From Bdellovibrionales bacterium CG10_big_fil_rev_8_21_14_0_10_45_34 (GTDB taxonomy: Bacteria > Bdellovibrionota > Bdellovibrionia > Bdellovibrionales > 1-14-0-10-45-34), in contig PEZS01000016.1 in assembly GCA_002778785.1 (NCBI GenBank), positions 274,453-338,452 on the forward strand: 64,000 bases of DNA. The letters run 5' to 3'. Within the stretch, counting starts at the first letter, position 1. Every line of letters starts with the position of its first letter. Made by a program: the position numbers and the translations under genes. Positions 6,977 through 15,805 of the stretch are shown here, piece after piece. The notes beneath the pieces are model-generated. The model was not told the DNA's origin and did not search any database. It was given only the letters and a program-made list of their open reading frames with translations.

Positions 6977-8264
6977 CAAAAGCCTTCAAAAACTGATTCG
7001 AGACTTGATTGATGTACTTTTCGGTCGTCCTGAATGAACTGTGCAAACAGCACTTCTGCAGGAAGTATGGATTCCCCAAATACCAATCATGCAGATGGAG
7101 CGCACCGATGGTCGCATAGCTATGCTTCCATGCGTGAGGGTGCAGAAACTTGAAATCGCAATCTTTAGCAATCTGTCGCCACCACTTCATAACGGTGTCA
7201 GGATGGCAATCAAGCAAACGATCTTTCGGGGCAATGTTCTTTTTGAGGAAACGAGCGACATCCACCAATATCTTGGGTGACGGCTGAACCATTGGTAACT
7301 GGATTCGTTCGCCTGAAGTTGTCTTAGTTGCGTCCTCAAAAACGAGAGCACCTTTTTCCCCACGGCTCCAGCCAGAAACGATATTGTCCTTCAAATCAAA
7401 GTTCGGCACGTCGTCATCGGGGTGCAAACATTCCGCATTCAAGCCCAGTAAGTTCCCACGACGGAGGCCCGTGCAGACTCCGAAGAAAATCGCATAGGCT
7501 TTCTTTTTCATCTCCAGATTATCTTTGTAAGCCTTGTCGATGGCATCCTTGATGTCATTCAACTCGTCCTCAGTGTAGGTCTCTTTCGTGCGGACACCTG
7601 TCACATCCTCACCACGGCGACGGGCTTGTTTCTTCTGTTCAAGGGTCATCTTGATATCGAGAGTATAAAAGTCGTCTTGACCAATATAGCCCGAATCCAA
7701 AAGAAACCGCATATACTCATTAAACGGTGTCGTGATTGAGCTGTAGGTGTTGTGCGAATATTTCTTTCCGCTCAGGGTCTTGGCCATCATCACATGAGTG
7801 CGAGCTTTTGCTTTGAAGTTTTTAAAATCCTTCGGGTGATTGCATCCGTTGCCTAAGAAGAACGGCATCCAAAATCGCTTCATCCAACCTTTGTAGGCAA
7901 ACGGAATACTGTGCGTACTTTTGAAGGCAACGAACTCATCCAGGTTGTCCTCAAAGTTGAACTCTTTGCTCTTGAGATCGAGCTTCTCTTGAATCTTGTA
8001 TTTCGGCAGAGCGTATTTATCTTTAAGCTCTTCATACAAACGGTGCTTCAACGCTTGAAAATGATTATCCTGATTCGCTGCGGCCTTTTTCAATTTGTGA
8101 GCACGAAGATACTCATTGATCTGTTTTAAGGTGGGTTGAACTTTGGAGCTGATTTGCACTTGCGCACCATTCGGAGGACGAATGGCGACACGCAGGGAAT
8201 CAAACTTCTTCCCAGCTCGCCACATTGGATAAATACCCTGGATGGTACTTCTGCCTTTTGCCAT
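6966..8264 (-). CDS. Tyrosine recombinase (integrase) of the element
   Basis: 432 residues. The C-terminal catalytic domain shows R268 in TGLRRGNLLGL, the beta-strand Lys near 314 (TKTTSGERIQLP), the box II stretch PHAWKHSYAT (H377, K380, H381), H408 (CLHSSFRTTEKY) and the nucleophile Y417. Box II normally reads H-x-x-R; here the Arg position is Lys380. The N-terminal ~220 residues are charged and helical, fitting arm and core DNA-binding domains. It would integrate and excise the element at CCTTGCCAAGG. It is divergent from abiE; sequence in between resembles the att arms. Confidence 0.93.
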   Translation of the reverse strand: MAKGRSTIQGIYPMWRAGKKFDSLRVAIRPPNGAQVQISSKVQPTLKQINEYLRAHKLKKAAANQDNHFQALKHRLYEELKDKYALPKYKIQEKLDLKSKEFNFEDNLDEFVAFKSTHSIPFAYKGWMKRFWMPFFLGNGCNHPKDFKNFKAKARTHVMMAKTLSGKKYSHNTYSSITTPFNEYMRFLLDSGYIGQDDFYTLDIKMTLEQKKQARRRGEDVTGVRTKETYTEDELNDIKDAIDKAYKDNLEMKKKAYAIFFGVCTGLRRGNLLGLNAECLHPDDDVPNFDLKDNIVSGWSRGEKGALVFEDATKTTSGERIQLPMVQPSPKILVDVARFLKKNIAPKDRLLDCHPDTVMKWWRQIAKDCDFKFLHPHAWKHSYATIGALHLHDWYLGNPYFLQKCCLHSSFRTTEKYINQVSNQFLKAFAKK

Positions 8265-8351
8265 AAACTCCTTGGATAGTCCTTGTGCCGCGTTCCTTTC
8301 AAAAGATCAACGCTTATACGCACTTGGCTTATCGGGAATTGGCAGAAAAAC

Positions 8352-8371
8352 TTGAGTAGTAACGGTCTATC
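8352..8371. promoter_or_regulatory. Att-arm-like sequence upstream of the integrase gene
   Basis: TTGAGTAGTA (8352-8361) and ACGGTCTATC (8362-8371) both occur at the element's left end, at 6510-6519 and 6495-6504 but in the opposite order. Their presence just upstream of the integrase start suggests that the recombinase binds here and controls its own gene, or that this is a secondary site. This is inference from sequence identity only. Confidence 0.5.
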
Positions 8372-8415
8372 CAGTTTCTTCTATCACTTGTAGGCTATCC
8401 CGTGATGCCTGGTCT

Positions 8416-8459
8416 GTATAAAAGTTGACTTTATTTTCAAAAAATGTCAGCATTTATAC
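8416..8459. promoter_or_regulatory. Inverted-repeat operator before abiE
   Basis: GTATAAAAGTTGAC at 8416-8429 and GTCAGCATTTATAC at 8446-8459 are inverted copies of each other with two mismatches in 14. Known AbiEi antitoxins bind paired inverted repeats in their own promoter and repress it. The position just before the ATG at 8464 fits this and argues for that start over the one at 8425, which would put the operator inside the gene. Confidence 0.62.
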
Positions 8460-8463
8460 CATT

Positions 8464-9030
8464 ATGACGAAGCTACCAAAAGCCCTTCAGAAAGGGCCCT
8501 TTACCTATAAACAAGCCTTGGCCTCTGGACTCAACTTGAGATCGGTCCGGCAACTTGTCGCTGAGGAGCAATGCTACACCGTTGCCAAAGGCGTCTATAT
8601 GCCAACGAATGTAGAGTACAATGAAGAAAACCAATTCAGGGCGGCCACTCTCATCGTGGGACAGCCTTCGGCCATTTGTTTAGTCTCTGCACTTTCGGTG
8701 TACGGACTTACCGATACCATTCCACGCAAAACATGGATCACAGTACCCGCAACGAAGCGGACTCAAGTTTCAAGCCTTAAAGTTTTGCGACAGAGCGATC
8801 CTCAATGGGACATCGGGATTGAAAAGAAAAATGGCTACACGATAACTTCCGTTGAGCGCACCCTTGTTGAATCTTTCTGCTATAAAAATATGATTGGCAG
8901 CACCGTCCCTATCGAAGCCCTGCGAGAAGCCGTCAGAAAAAAACTAACGACTCCTTCTAAAATACTCGATATGGCAAAAAAAATGAAAGTCGTTCACCGA
9001 ATACTTCCGTACTTAGAGGCAATGGCATGA
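8464..9030 (+). CDS. abiEi: AbiEi-type antitoxin and transcriptional autorepressor
   Basis: 188 residues from the ATG at 8464; an upstream in-frame ATG at 8425 would add 13 residues but run through the operator. The N-terminus is a winged helix of the AbiEi_4 type (FTYKQALASGLNLRSVRQLV...YTVAKGVYMP), followed by the typical ATLIVGQPSAICLVSALSVYGL stretch and IERTLVE-like motif (VERTLVESF). In type IV abortive-infection systems this protein represses the operon and counters the AbiEii toxin without binding it. Its stop overlaps the toxin start by four bases. Confidence 0.9.
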   Translation: MTKLPKALQKGPFTYKQALASGLNLRSVRQLVAEEQCYTVAKGVYMPTNVEYNEENQFRAATLIVGQPSAICLVSALSVYGLTDTIPRKTWITVPATKRTQVSSLKVLRQSDPQWDIGIEKKNGYTITSVERTLVESFCYKNMIGSTVPIEALREAVRKKLTTPSKILDMAKKMKVVHRILPYLEAMA

Positions 9031-9881
9031 GCAAGATGATTTCTCCTGAAAAAATTCAACTGGAACTCAACAAACTCGCCAAAGCTTCAAAAACTCTTTC
9101 GGTGAATGACCTTCGCATGATTTTGGCCTTGGAGCGTGTGATCGCCCGCGTAGAGAATCACAAAAAACTCTCAAAGCATTTTGTTTTCAAGGGTGGGTTT
9201 GTTTTGCTTAAAACTGTCAATTCAGATCGCTTCACTCGTGATGTGGATGCGCTTGCCATCGGCCTTTCTCGCAAACAAGTCCCTGACCTTGTGGAAGATG
9301 CTTTGTCTCAAGATCTGCAGGATGGGCTTTGGTTCGGCGACGTCAAGACCAGCGATCTTGTAAATCAAGGGCCGTATGGCGGCTACACTTTCAACGCAGC
9401 TTTCACTATCGGCAAAGCCCCATCGGTTAAAGATCCAAAAATCAAAAAATTTTCCAGAATCCGTATTGACGTGGGATTTGGTGACGCGCTGGATTCGGTG
9501 CCAGAAAAACAATCCATGCCGTCTATTCTTGCGAGCGAAGAACCTGTCACTTGGTCGATCTATCCATTTGAGTTTATCTTTGCCGAAAAAATGGAAGCCT
9601 TGTTTTCTCGTGGCAGCAATAACTCCCGATCAAAAGACATCTACGATATGCAGCTCATCTTTGGAAAAATCAAAGACAAGAAATTGCTTCGCAAGGCCAT
9701 TCAAAAAACTTTTGAAAACCGCAAGACTCCAATCCCTGAATCGTTCTGGGCAACCGCCCAAGAGTTTGAATTGGCCGTTTTAAAAAAGGCCTGGGGTTCG
9801 GTTGAGCTATCAACTGGCGAAGAACCGTTCGATGATGTCTGGGAAAAGTTTTTGACGGTCTTGCGTTCTTTGGAGTCTTAA
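9027..9881 (+). CDS. abiEii: AbiEii-type nucleotidyltransferase toxin
   Basis: 284 residues. The nucleotidyltransferase signature is clear: FVFKGGFVLLK at 52-62, then RFTRDVDAL with the paired acids D72 and D74. A later AEKMEALFSRG...SRSKDIYDMQLI stretch is typical of AbiEii/DUF1814. The family transfers nucleotides to target RNA, tRNA in the best-studied cases, and stops growth during phage infection or stabilises the element. The gene overlaps abiEi by four bases (ATGA). A weak hairpin with a run of eight T follows at 9892-9916. Confidence 0.92.
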   Translation: MSKMISPEKIQLELNKLAKASKTLSVNDLRMILALERVIARVENHKKLSKHFVFKGGFVLLKTVNSDRFTRDVDALAIGLSRKQVPDLVEDALSQDLQDGLWFGDVKTSDLVNQGPYGGYTFNAAFTIGKAPSVKDPKIKKFSRIRIDVGFGDALDSVPEKQSMPSILASEEPVTWSIYPFEFIFAEKMEALFSRGSNNSRSKDIYDMQLIFGKIKDKKLLRKAIQKTFENRKTPIPESFWATAQEFELAVLKKAWGSVELSTGEEPFDDVWEKFLTVLRSLES

Positions 9882-9891
9882 AAGGATTATT

Positions 9892-9916
9892 TCGGTCCTC
9901 GGCGCCGATTTTTTTT
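9892..9916 (+). terminator. Probable terminator after abiEii
   Basis: A short GC-rich stem (TCGGT...GCCGA) starting 11 bases after the stop is followed by eight T at 9909-9916. The stem is only five pairs with one wobble, so its strength is uncertain. Confidence 0.5.
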
Positions 9917-9952
9917 AATTCTCAAACTCACCGAGGTAAAATACGAATGCTG

Positions 9953-10138
9953 ATTTTTAATAATCCCATTTTCAATTTTTAATAAAACACCCGTTAAAGC
10001 GAGTCTCACAGAGCCGACCATGCGCACTTAAACGGCCTTGGCTCGCCCGTGGTCGCATTTTTGGAGGCCAATCCCTGCTTGGCACCACCTCAGGCAATGC
10101 CGTGGCTTTAAAACAAAAACATTAAATTATTAAAAATC
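9953..10138. other. Non-coding block bracketed by inverted AT motifs
   Basis: The gap 9882-10182 holds no gene I can support. ATTTTTAATAAT at 9953-9964 (with a near copy at 9975-9986) and its reverse complement ATTATTAAAAAT at 10126-10137 bracket a GC-richer stretch. The same 12-mer pair recurs at 20562-20600. This could be a binding site for an element protein, part of a transfer or replication origin, or a small cassette edge. Confidence 0.5.
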
Positions 10139-10182
10139 ACTATGCGCATCGGAAACTTCGCAACAGCGGTCACTTTTAAACA

Positions 10183-13059
10183 TTACTTTCCTAAGAACAA
10201 CTCACTACAACTCTTGCCAGCCGCGCCCGATGGCTTAGAAGACTTCGCAGGAACTGAGGTAACTGGAATAACTGGCGCCTCAGCTTTTAGTCTTGCGGCA
10301 ACGCCATAATTTGAATCACGGTAAATTTCTGCGCTATGAACGCCTGTCAAACCATTGCCGTCTCGGATCTGTTTTGCGATTGCATCCATACGAATTTGCA
10401 AAACCTCTTGGATACGTTGTGAGTTAACTTCTTGGCGACCTACCCGCATCACCTGGGCCAATACCTGAACCCCAAGTTTAAAAAAGTCAGCTCTGCTGAC
10501 TGTCTTTCGCAAGTTATCCAACATTGCGGGACCGTAATACAGTAACAGAGCCGGATCGCCTTTGAAGCCTGTCGCAGAAAACTCGCGTTCTAAAGTCATT
10601 CGATCATTCGCTGGGAGTTTTTGTAGGGCTTGAAACAACTCTTCACCGTCAGCCGCTGTTTGACAACGAAACATCAGGCCAACGCGAGTCATCCAAAGAG
10701 CGCGGCTGCTATCAGGCATTATGCTTGAACTTCTTTGACGAAGGAACTCTTGATAAGTTGCCTTTATTGATTCTTCTGAATTTGTCATGCCCTCGATGCC
10801 GGTCATCGCCGTTCTAATTCCAGCATAGGTCGGTTCTGTCAATACCAGCGAGCCATTGATGTTGTCTTGCCCACGGGCGGCAGCGATTTTTAGAATTGAA
10901 GTCGCCAAGTAAAAGTCCCGCGCGTCTTTTGAGCGATTGGCATGTTCTTTCAAAAGTCTGGCTGGAGCTTCGCCCTGAGCAAGTTGTGCAAGGTTAAATT
11001 CTTTTTCAAAACTGTTAACGACCATCTGTCTTTGAAATTCATCGAGACGCTGATAGGTCGGCGAGATGAATGGATAAAGTCTTAGCAGTTCAGACATGAC
11101 ACGTTGATGGTTTGTCTCCTGAATGCCCGATGATTTTTTAAGGTACGAAATTGCGGCTTCCGATTTTCCGATATTATTAAAAATTAAAAACGAAAACAAT
11201 GCGTCTCGCATAGACGGATTGAATGCCACTCGCCGAACAAGTTTTGAAATTTCTAAGAACGACTCTCGGCTCAGCCGAATATTTTCGGGCTGTCCGTGAA
11301 CGAAGCCATCGTAATCGCCCGCGATAAGCCGTTTGAACAACAACAAGGCGGCGATGGTGCGATCAAACTCAGGATACGGCTTATTGAACAACGACGTGGC
11401 TAAGGATTGCTCCAAAGCCTGGGGCACTGATCCAACTTGCTTCGGATAGGTCGCTTCATTTTTAGAACCGAGCCAGCCAAGCTCAGGAGTCAGAGTCACT
11501 CGTTCGGTGGTGGATACCAACTTGGCGGCGATAGCTTCAGGTGTGGCAACCACGCCTTCTGTTAACAGAATCAATTCTGGATAGGATTCCAAGACTACGC
11601 GAATCAACTCTTGATCCGTGACGCTTTCAACACGTCGATAGAGGTCTCTTAACTTACGAGTACGGCTTTCGTATTTTCTTTGGATCGCAGGAATCTCTAA
11701 TCCTCTCACCAAGCGCAGCGGTCCGCGTTTGTAACCCATGTTTTCAAATTTCTTTGTTGGGTCCGAATCAAAACGAGGATCTTTCGTAAGTTGCAAAGCA
11801 ACCGCTTCTGTTTCTGGATCAAGTCCAACATCTCTAACTAAAACAACAGGAACTTGCTTTGTTAGCGCGGATTGAACAATGCCTGCGTCTCTTGCTTCTC
11901 CTCGCAAAGCAACGACCTCGATTTTCTGTTTGAGTTCGTTATCCGAAAAAATTGAATCAACGGCACCATCGGCACCAATGACGACTGAATCCTTGCGATT
12001 TGGATTTTTGGCAAGTTCTGCGGAAATCCAGTCCCGTGCGCGACCGACGCCTTCTTGATGGGTCAAAATAAACAGCGTATCGGAACTATATGTTGAAGTA
12101 ATTTGATCGATGTATGACTTCAAGAGAGAAAAGTCCTCATATCCAAGGCGTCCATATCCAGCGAGAACGACGGTTCGTCGGTGACTTTTTGCCAAAGAAA
12201 ATAGCTCAGCAGAAGATGACAAGGTAATATCAGTTGGCTTCGGGACAGCCAAACCCAGTTGTCCTGTAAGATCGAAGTGTGTCGGCACTTTTTTGCCGCG
12301 AATCTGAACTGATTTAACGGCCGGAGAAATTCCATTCTCGATTTCCAAAGTTAAGTCTGCATAAGCAGATAAGTATTCAACTGACTCTCGAACGCCAGAA
12401 GACATTTTAATAACAAGATCTTTCGGCACAAACCGTCCAGTTACTTTGCCCCTTGCTTCCACTCGCTGAAGCAAAATTTCTTCAGGAGCATTGACCGAAA
12501 TAATTGAAATCGCATACTCGGGGTGCGATTGTCGGATGCGACGAAATTCAGAAACCCACCAGTCTTTTCCTAAAAGTGTTCCATCGACAATGATGTTCTT
12601 TTTTGAACGTAGAGCCTGCTCAAAGAGTTGCTCCTGAATATGCCCTGATTCACGGTGAACAAGTGACGCTGCATCTTCGGGCTTCGTTTGCTTAAGGTCT
12701 TTGTATTCGGGAATATCCTCTTTGATTGCATCTGGATCGATCCAGATGAACCTTGATACATCCAACAGGTCGAGCTTTTCTAAGGCCGACGCAACAAATG
12801 ATTTTCCTGCTCCTGCGGGGCCGGCGGTAAAAATCAGGCGTGGCCTTTCATCTGACGAGCCAGCTTGCATTCTAACGTCGACAATTTTTTTATGGAGCGC
12901 TGCTCTTAATGGAAGGTAAGTAAATTGCCATTGACCCGTTTGGGTTGCGAATTGAGATGCAGTATCTTGCGCATCAGCAGCAAACGAAAAAGCAGAAGAC
13001 AGCACGATAAGTGCGAAGAGAAAGTGTCTTGTGTGCTTTTTTAAAACTGCCAAAGCCAT
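10183..13059 (-). CDS. Large secreted protein with a zeta-toxin-like kinase domain
   Basis: 958 residues. Residues 1-30 form a Sec signal peptide (hydrophobic core FALIVLSSAFSFA). Residues ~45-250 match the zeta-toxin/ATPase fold: Walker A GPAGAGKS at 80-87, D108 and D110, HRESGH near 135, NIIVDGTL near 155 and a basic GRFVPKD near 208. Known zeta kinases phosphorylate UDP-N-acetylglucosamine in the cytosol; a signal peptide is unexpected. Residues ~290-450 look like a Rossmann-type nucleotide-binding region. From ~480 a helical domain is shared with the upstream gene product. The C-terminus ends with CSELFLGK. It follows that gene after 11 bases, so the two are one operon. Confidence 0.85.
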   Translation of the reverse strand: MALAVLKKHTRHFLFALIVLSSAFSFAADAQDTASQFATQTGQWQFTYLPLRAALHKKIVDVRMQAGSSDERPRLIFTAGPAGAGKSFVASALEKLDLLDVSRFIWIDPDAIKEDIPEYKDLKQTKPEDAASLVHRESGHIQEQLFEQALRSKKNIIVDGTLLGKDWWVSEFRRIRQSHPEYAISIISVNAPEEILLQRVEARGKVTGRFVPKDLVIKMSSGVRESVEYLSAYADLTLEIENGISPAVKSVQIRGKKVPTHFDLTGQLGLAVPKPTDITLSSSAELFSLAKSHRRTVVLAGYGRLGYEDFSLLKSYIDQITSTYSSDTLFILTHQEGVGRARDWISAELAKNPNRKDSVVIGADGAVDSIFSDNELKQKIEVVALRGEARDAGIVQSALTKQVPVVLVRDVGLDPETEAVALQLTKDPRFDSDPTKKFENMGYKRGPLRLVRGLEIPAIQRKYESRTRKLRDLYRRVESVTDQELIRVVLESYPELILLTEGVVATPEAIAAKLVSTTERVTLTPELGWLGSKNEATYPKQVGSVPQALEQSLATSLFNKPYPEFDRTIAALLLFKRLIAGDYDGFVHGQPENIRLSRESFLEISKLVRRVAFNPSMRDALFSFLIFNNIGKSEAAISYLKKSSGIQETNHQRVMSELLRLYPFISPTYQRLDEFQRQMVVNSFEKEFNLAQLAQGEAPARLLKEHANRSKDARDFYLATSILKIAAARGQDNINGSLVLTEPTYAGIRTAMTGIEGMTNSEESIKATYQEFLRQRSSSIMPDSSRALWMTRVGLMFRCQTAADGEELFQALQKLPANDRMTLEREFSATGFKGDPALLLYYGPAMLDNLRKTVSRADFFKLGVQVLAQVMRVGRQEVNSQRIQEVLQIRMDAIAKQIRDGNGLTGVHSAEIYRDSNYGVAARLKAEAPVIPVTSVPAKSSKPSGAAGKSCSELFLGK

Positions 13060-13070
13060 AAACTAACTTC

Positions 13071-15395
13071 CTATCTTGAAATCGCGGCTAAATGATCCGC
13101 TACGTTCATAAAGAAGATTCCCGCCATGCTTTGATCAACATGCACAAAAGGATTCCACGGATTTCTTCCATCAACCACGACGCGAGAAGGGATCGGAAGA
13201 ACTTGAAGTCCTAATTGACCGGTTAAAGCACGTTGCCATGTTAGCGGTGTTTTACCGAAGCGCGCGTCGTTGGCGCCGGTCATATCCCATTTTGTATAAA
13301 TCTGGAGAACTTGGGTTGATTGAGTTTGGTTAAGTTGAAAATATCTGGCTCCGGCAGAACCTAAAATAGCGCTGGCGTTATTTGGAGAATCAATTCCGGC
13401 AGCAACAATCGTCGAAATTTTATTTTGAACTGGCACTTCGCCGATAGCCGACAACACTCTTAAATCTTGGTCAGGAGTCGATTTTGCGCTGTTGAGTTGA
13501 GACGATGCTTTGATGGGATAAAGAGCGTCGCCGCCTGTGTCCACTGTGATAATCGTATCCACTCCTCGGAGCTGTTGGTTCAAGGAATTAAGTTGTCCAA
13601 CCAAAGTGCCGTTCTGGCGATCCATGACCAAAAACATTGGCACTTCGTCACTCGGAAGATTTTCGAGAAACCTTCCGCTTCCAGTTGTTTGCGGCAAAAT
13701 TCTATAAGTGCCATTAACAACTTCTCCGCCATGCTGTGATACGGTTCTATCTTCGCCATCACGTCCATTGAGGCCTTGAGAAGCCGTCTTTTCGGTTCTC
13801 ACTGAAGCGACGTAGACAAGTTCTTTACCGGCATTTTTCAAAAGTAAGCCAAGTTGCGCTGCCTGAATTCCATCTGAACCGCCACCAATTCCGATAACAG
13901 CAACACGATGGCCAGGAATCTCTGACAAGCTATTCAGGGGTGTGAATTTAGCTGAGTCAATAACTTGGCGATCAACTAATTTTGCTTCGCCATCTTTCGC
14001 AACAAGATCAATTTCAAATTTCTTAGTAACTAACTGCTCTGGAGTTTTTCCGGCCTCAGCGATTTTTGAAATCAAAAGCGTGAAGACGCCATCGCCGTTG
14101 CGCCCTTTAATTGTGACCCTCGCTTCTTGATAAAGTTGCGCAAGAGTCGTAAGGCCCAATTGAATGCCTGCATGCTCACTTAAAACTGTCGGATTTGCCT
14201 TTGAATAAGCGAGAATATTTGAAAGCAAAGCTGGCGAATAATAAAGAAGAGTTCCATATCCGTCGCCGGTGCCGTTGATGTTCATTTCTTTAACTAAGAT
14301 AGCTTTTGTATTTTGAGGAAGGCCATCAAATGCCGCTGTAATTCTTGATGCCGTATTGGTGTCTGATACGCGCATCATAGTTAACAAGCGGGTCAATGCG
14401 CGTTCTCGTGGAACTTCAACTCGCAATCCAAAAGGACGTCCTTTTTCAGATAAGAAATAGTTGTAAACATCGACTTCAGATCGGCCCTGAGCCAGTCCTT
14501 CGATAGCTTTAATGCCGAGCTTGAATCCGTCATAAGTCGGATTCGACATGACGACCGAGCCTTCCCAGTTAACATGGCCCGCAGCTCCGCCAATGTCTGC
14601 GACGGCGTGGAGTAAATAGAAATCCAGACTTTCTTTATCTAAGCCCTTTAAGCCAGAAAGACTTGCGGCAAGGTTTTCACCCTGAATGAACTGGCCGATG
14701 TTAAATTTCGGTCTCAAGCCTCGAATCATTTTCTGCTGAGTTGCAGGAGACAATCGAGCAAAACTTGGCGAAAGGTCCGGATGATTTTCTAAGGCAATAA
14801 GTAAGAGGTTATCGTGATCGACGTCTTTAATGCCCGCGCGTTTTTCAATTTCGCCGACGATTGATTTGATTTTCCCAAGATCGTTGATCACCATGTACGT
14901 AATCATGGCGTCAATATCTTCCGGAGTTTTGAGGATTGAGCGAGTGTAAGATCGGAGTTCATTAAAATTCTCACGGGTCATTTTAACTGCCGCGTTCTGC
15001 GGCTTTGTGAAAGCGTCGTAGTTGCCCTCAAGAATCCATTTGATAAGCAAGATTCCAGTCGCAGTTCGATCAAACTCAATATGTTTTTCGCCGAAGATTT
15101 TCTCGGAAAGAGACTGAACTTTGTCCGAATTTGCTTTGCCTTCTGGCGTGGCGTTTACTTTTCCGGTCAGCCACGCGAGTTCAGGGTATTGAACCAACGA
15201 CATTCGTACGACTTCAATGGGATCGCTTGAGGCAAAAAACTTTCTGACAAACGACTTCGGATTTGTAGGCATAGCCTTTTCGCTTCGGGCGCCAGCATTC
15301 AGGAAAAGATCCTGGCAGGATATAGCCGCGTGGGCGTGTGGGAGGCTAAGTTGCAATGACAAAAAAAGGATAGCAACTGTTGAACTTTTAGACAT
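13071..15395 (-). CDS. Large secreted paralogue with a C-terminal Rossmann-like (DUF1152-like) domain
   Basis: 774 residues from ATG 15395, which has GGGAG six bases upstream and opens a clean signal peptide (AILFLSLQLSLPHAHA). Longer reading adds 23 polar residues and is unlikely. Residues ~40-430 are a helical domain aligned along its length with the C-terminal half of the next gene product (YPELAWLTG against YPELILLTE, EFDRTATGILLIK against EFDRTIAALLLFK). Residues ~490-770 contain VAVIGIGGGSDG and a VDTGGDAL motif, recalling DUF1152 proteins. The tail repeats the LTGQLGL motif seen after the zeta domain. No function is known; export to periplasm or prey is inferred. Confidence 0.8.
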   Translation of the reverse strand: MSKSSTVAILFLSLQLSLPHAHAAISCQDLFLNAGARSEKAMPTNPKSFVRKFFASSDPIEVVRMSLVQYPELAWLTGKVNATPEGKANSDKVQSLSEKIFGEKHIEFDRTATGILLIKWILEGNYDAFTKPQNAAVKMTRENFNELRSYTRSILKTPEDIDAMITYMVINDLGKIKSIVGEIEKRAGIKDVDHDNLLLIALENHPDLSPSFARLSPATQQKMIRGLRPKFNIGQFIQGENLAASLSGLKGLDKESLDFYLLHAVADIGGAAGHVNWEGSVVMSNPTYDGFKLGIKAIEGLAQGRSEVDVYNYFLSEKGRPFGLRVEVPRERALTRLLTMMRVSDTNTASRITAAFDGLPQNTKAILVKEMNINGTGDGYGTLLYYSPALLSNILAYSKANPTVLSEHAGIQLGLTTLAQLYQEARVTIKGRNGDGVFTLLISKIAEAGKTPEQLVTKKFEIDLVAKDGEAKLVDRQVIDSAKFTPLNSLSEIPGHRVAVIGIGGGSDGIQAAQLGLLLKNAGKELVYVASVRTEKTASQGLNGRDGEDRTVSQHGGEVVNGTYRILPQTTGSGRFLENLPSDEVPMFLVMDRQNGTLVGQLNSLNQQLRGVDTIITVDTGGDALYPIKASSQLNSAKSTPDQDLRVLSAIGEVPVQNKISTIVAAGIDSPNNASAILGSAGARYFQLNQTQSTQVLQIYTKWDMTGANDARFGKTPLTWQRALTGQLGLQVLPIPSRVVVDGRNPWNPFVHVDQSMAGIFFMNVADHLAAISR

Positions 15396-15805
15396 ATGAA
15401 ACTCCCATACTTGCTCCTGATGCCTGGGATTACAACTCACCGCTCCTTGGTCGCATTTATCCATGAGTCAATACGGCGTCTACCACACTTGCCCAGAATT
15501 GAACAGCGACCGTCATCGCTTGCCTTGCGGCCTTACGCAAAGCTCACTGTTCATTTAAAAACCTCGCCTCGGCTTGCTCCAAGCCCCCATAAGGGGCAAC
15601 TGGAGCAGAAGACGAGTTTCAGCAAGTTGATCCATTTATTTGCTCGGCCTTAAGCCGACAATCCTCAGTTATTTGCCTTTTTTTATTTAGGTCTTCTTTC
15701 AGAAGACTGTACCCCGGGGATACCCCATTCAGCCCAGAATGGCTGATCTCTGGGGACTTTAGGAAAAATCCATTTATAGACCGTGACCATTAAAAGGGAG
15801 GGTCT
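15396..15805. other. Structured non-coding region, possible replication or control region
   Basis: This 410-base gap separates the secreted pair from the Rep-like gene and holds several dyads. GCTCCA...GCCCC/GGGGC...TGGAGC at 15576-15606; GTCTTCT-TTC-AGAAGAC at 15691-15707; CCCCGGGG at 15712-15719; TCAGCC-CAGAAT-GGCTGA at 15729-15746, enclosed by CCCC and GGGG. Two copies of ATCCATTTA occur at 15630 and 15768. Such density before a possible replication initiator suits an origin or an attenuator, but no iteron series is visible. Confidence 0.45.

Noticed and set aside
15396..15653. 85-codon plus-strand protein in the structured gap
   Set aside because: It covers dyad-rich sequence and has no ribosome binding site or protein-like pattern.
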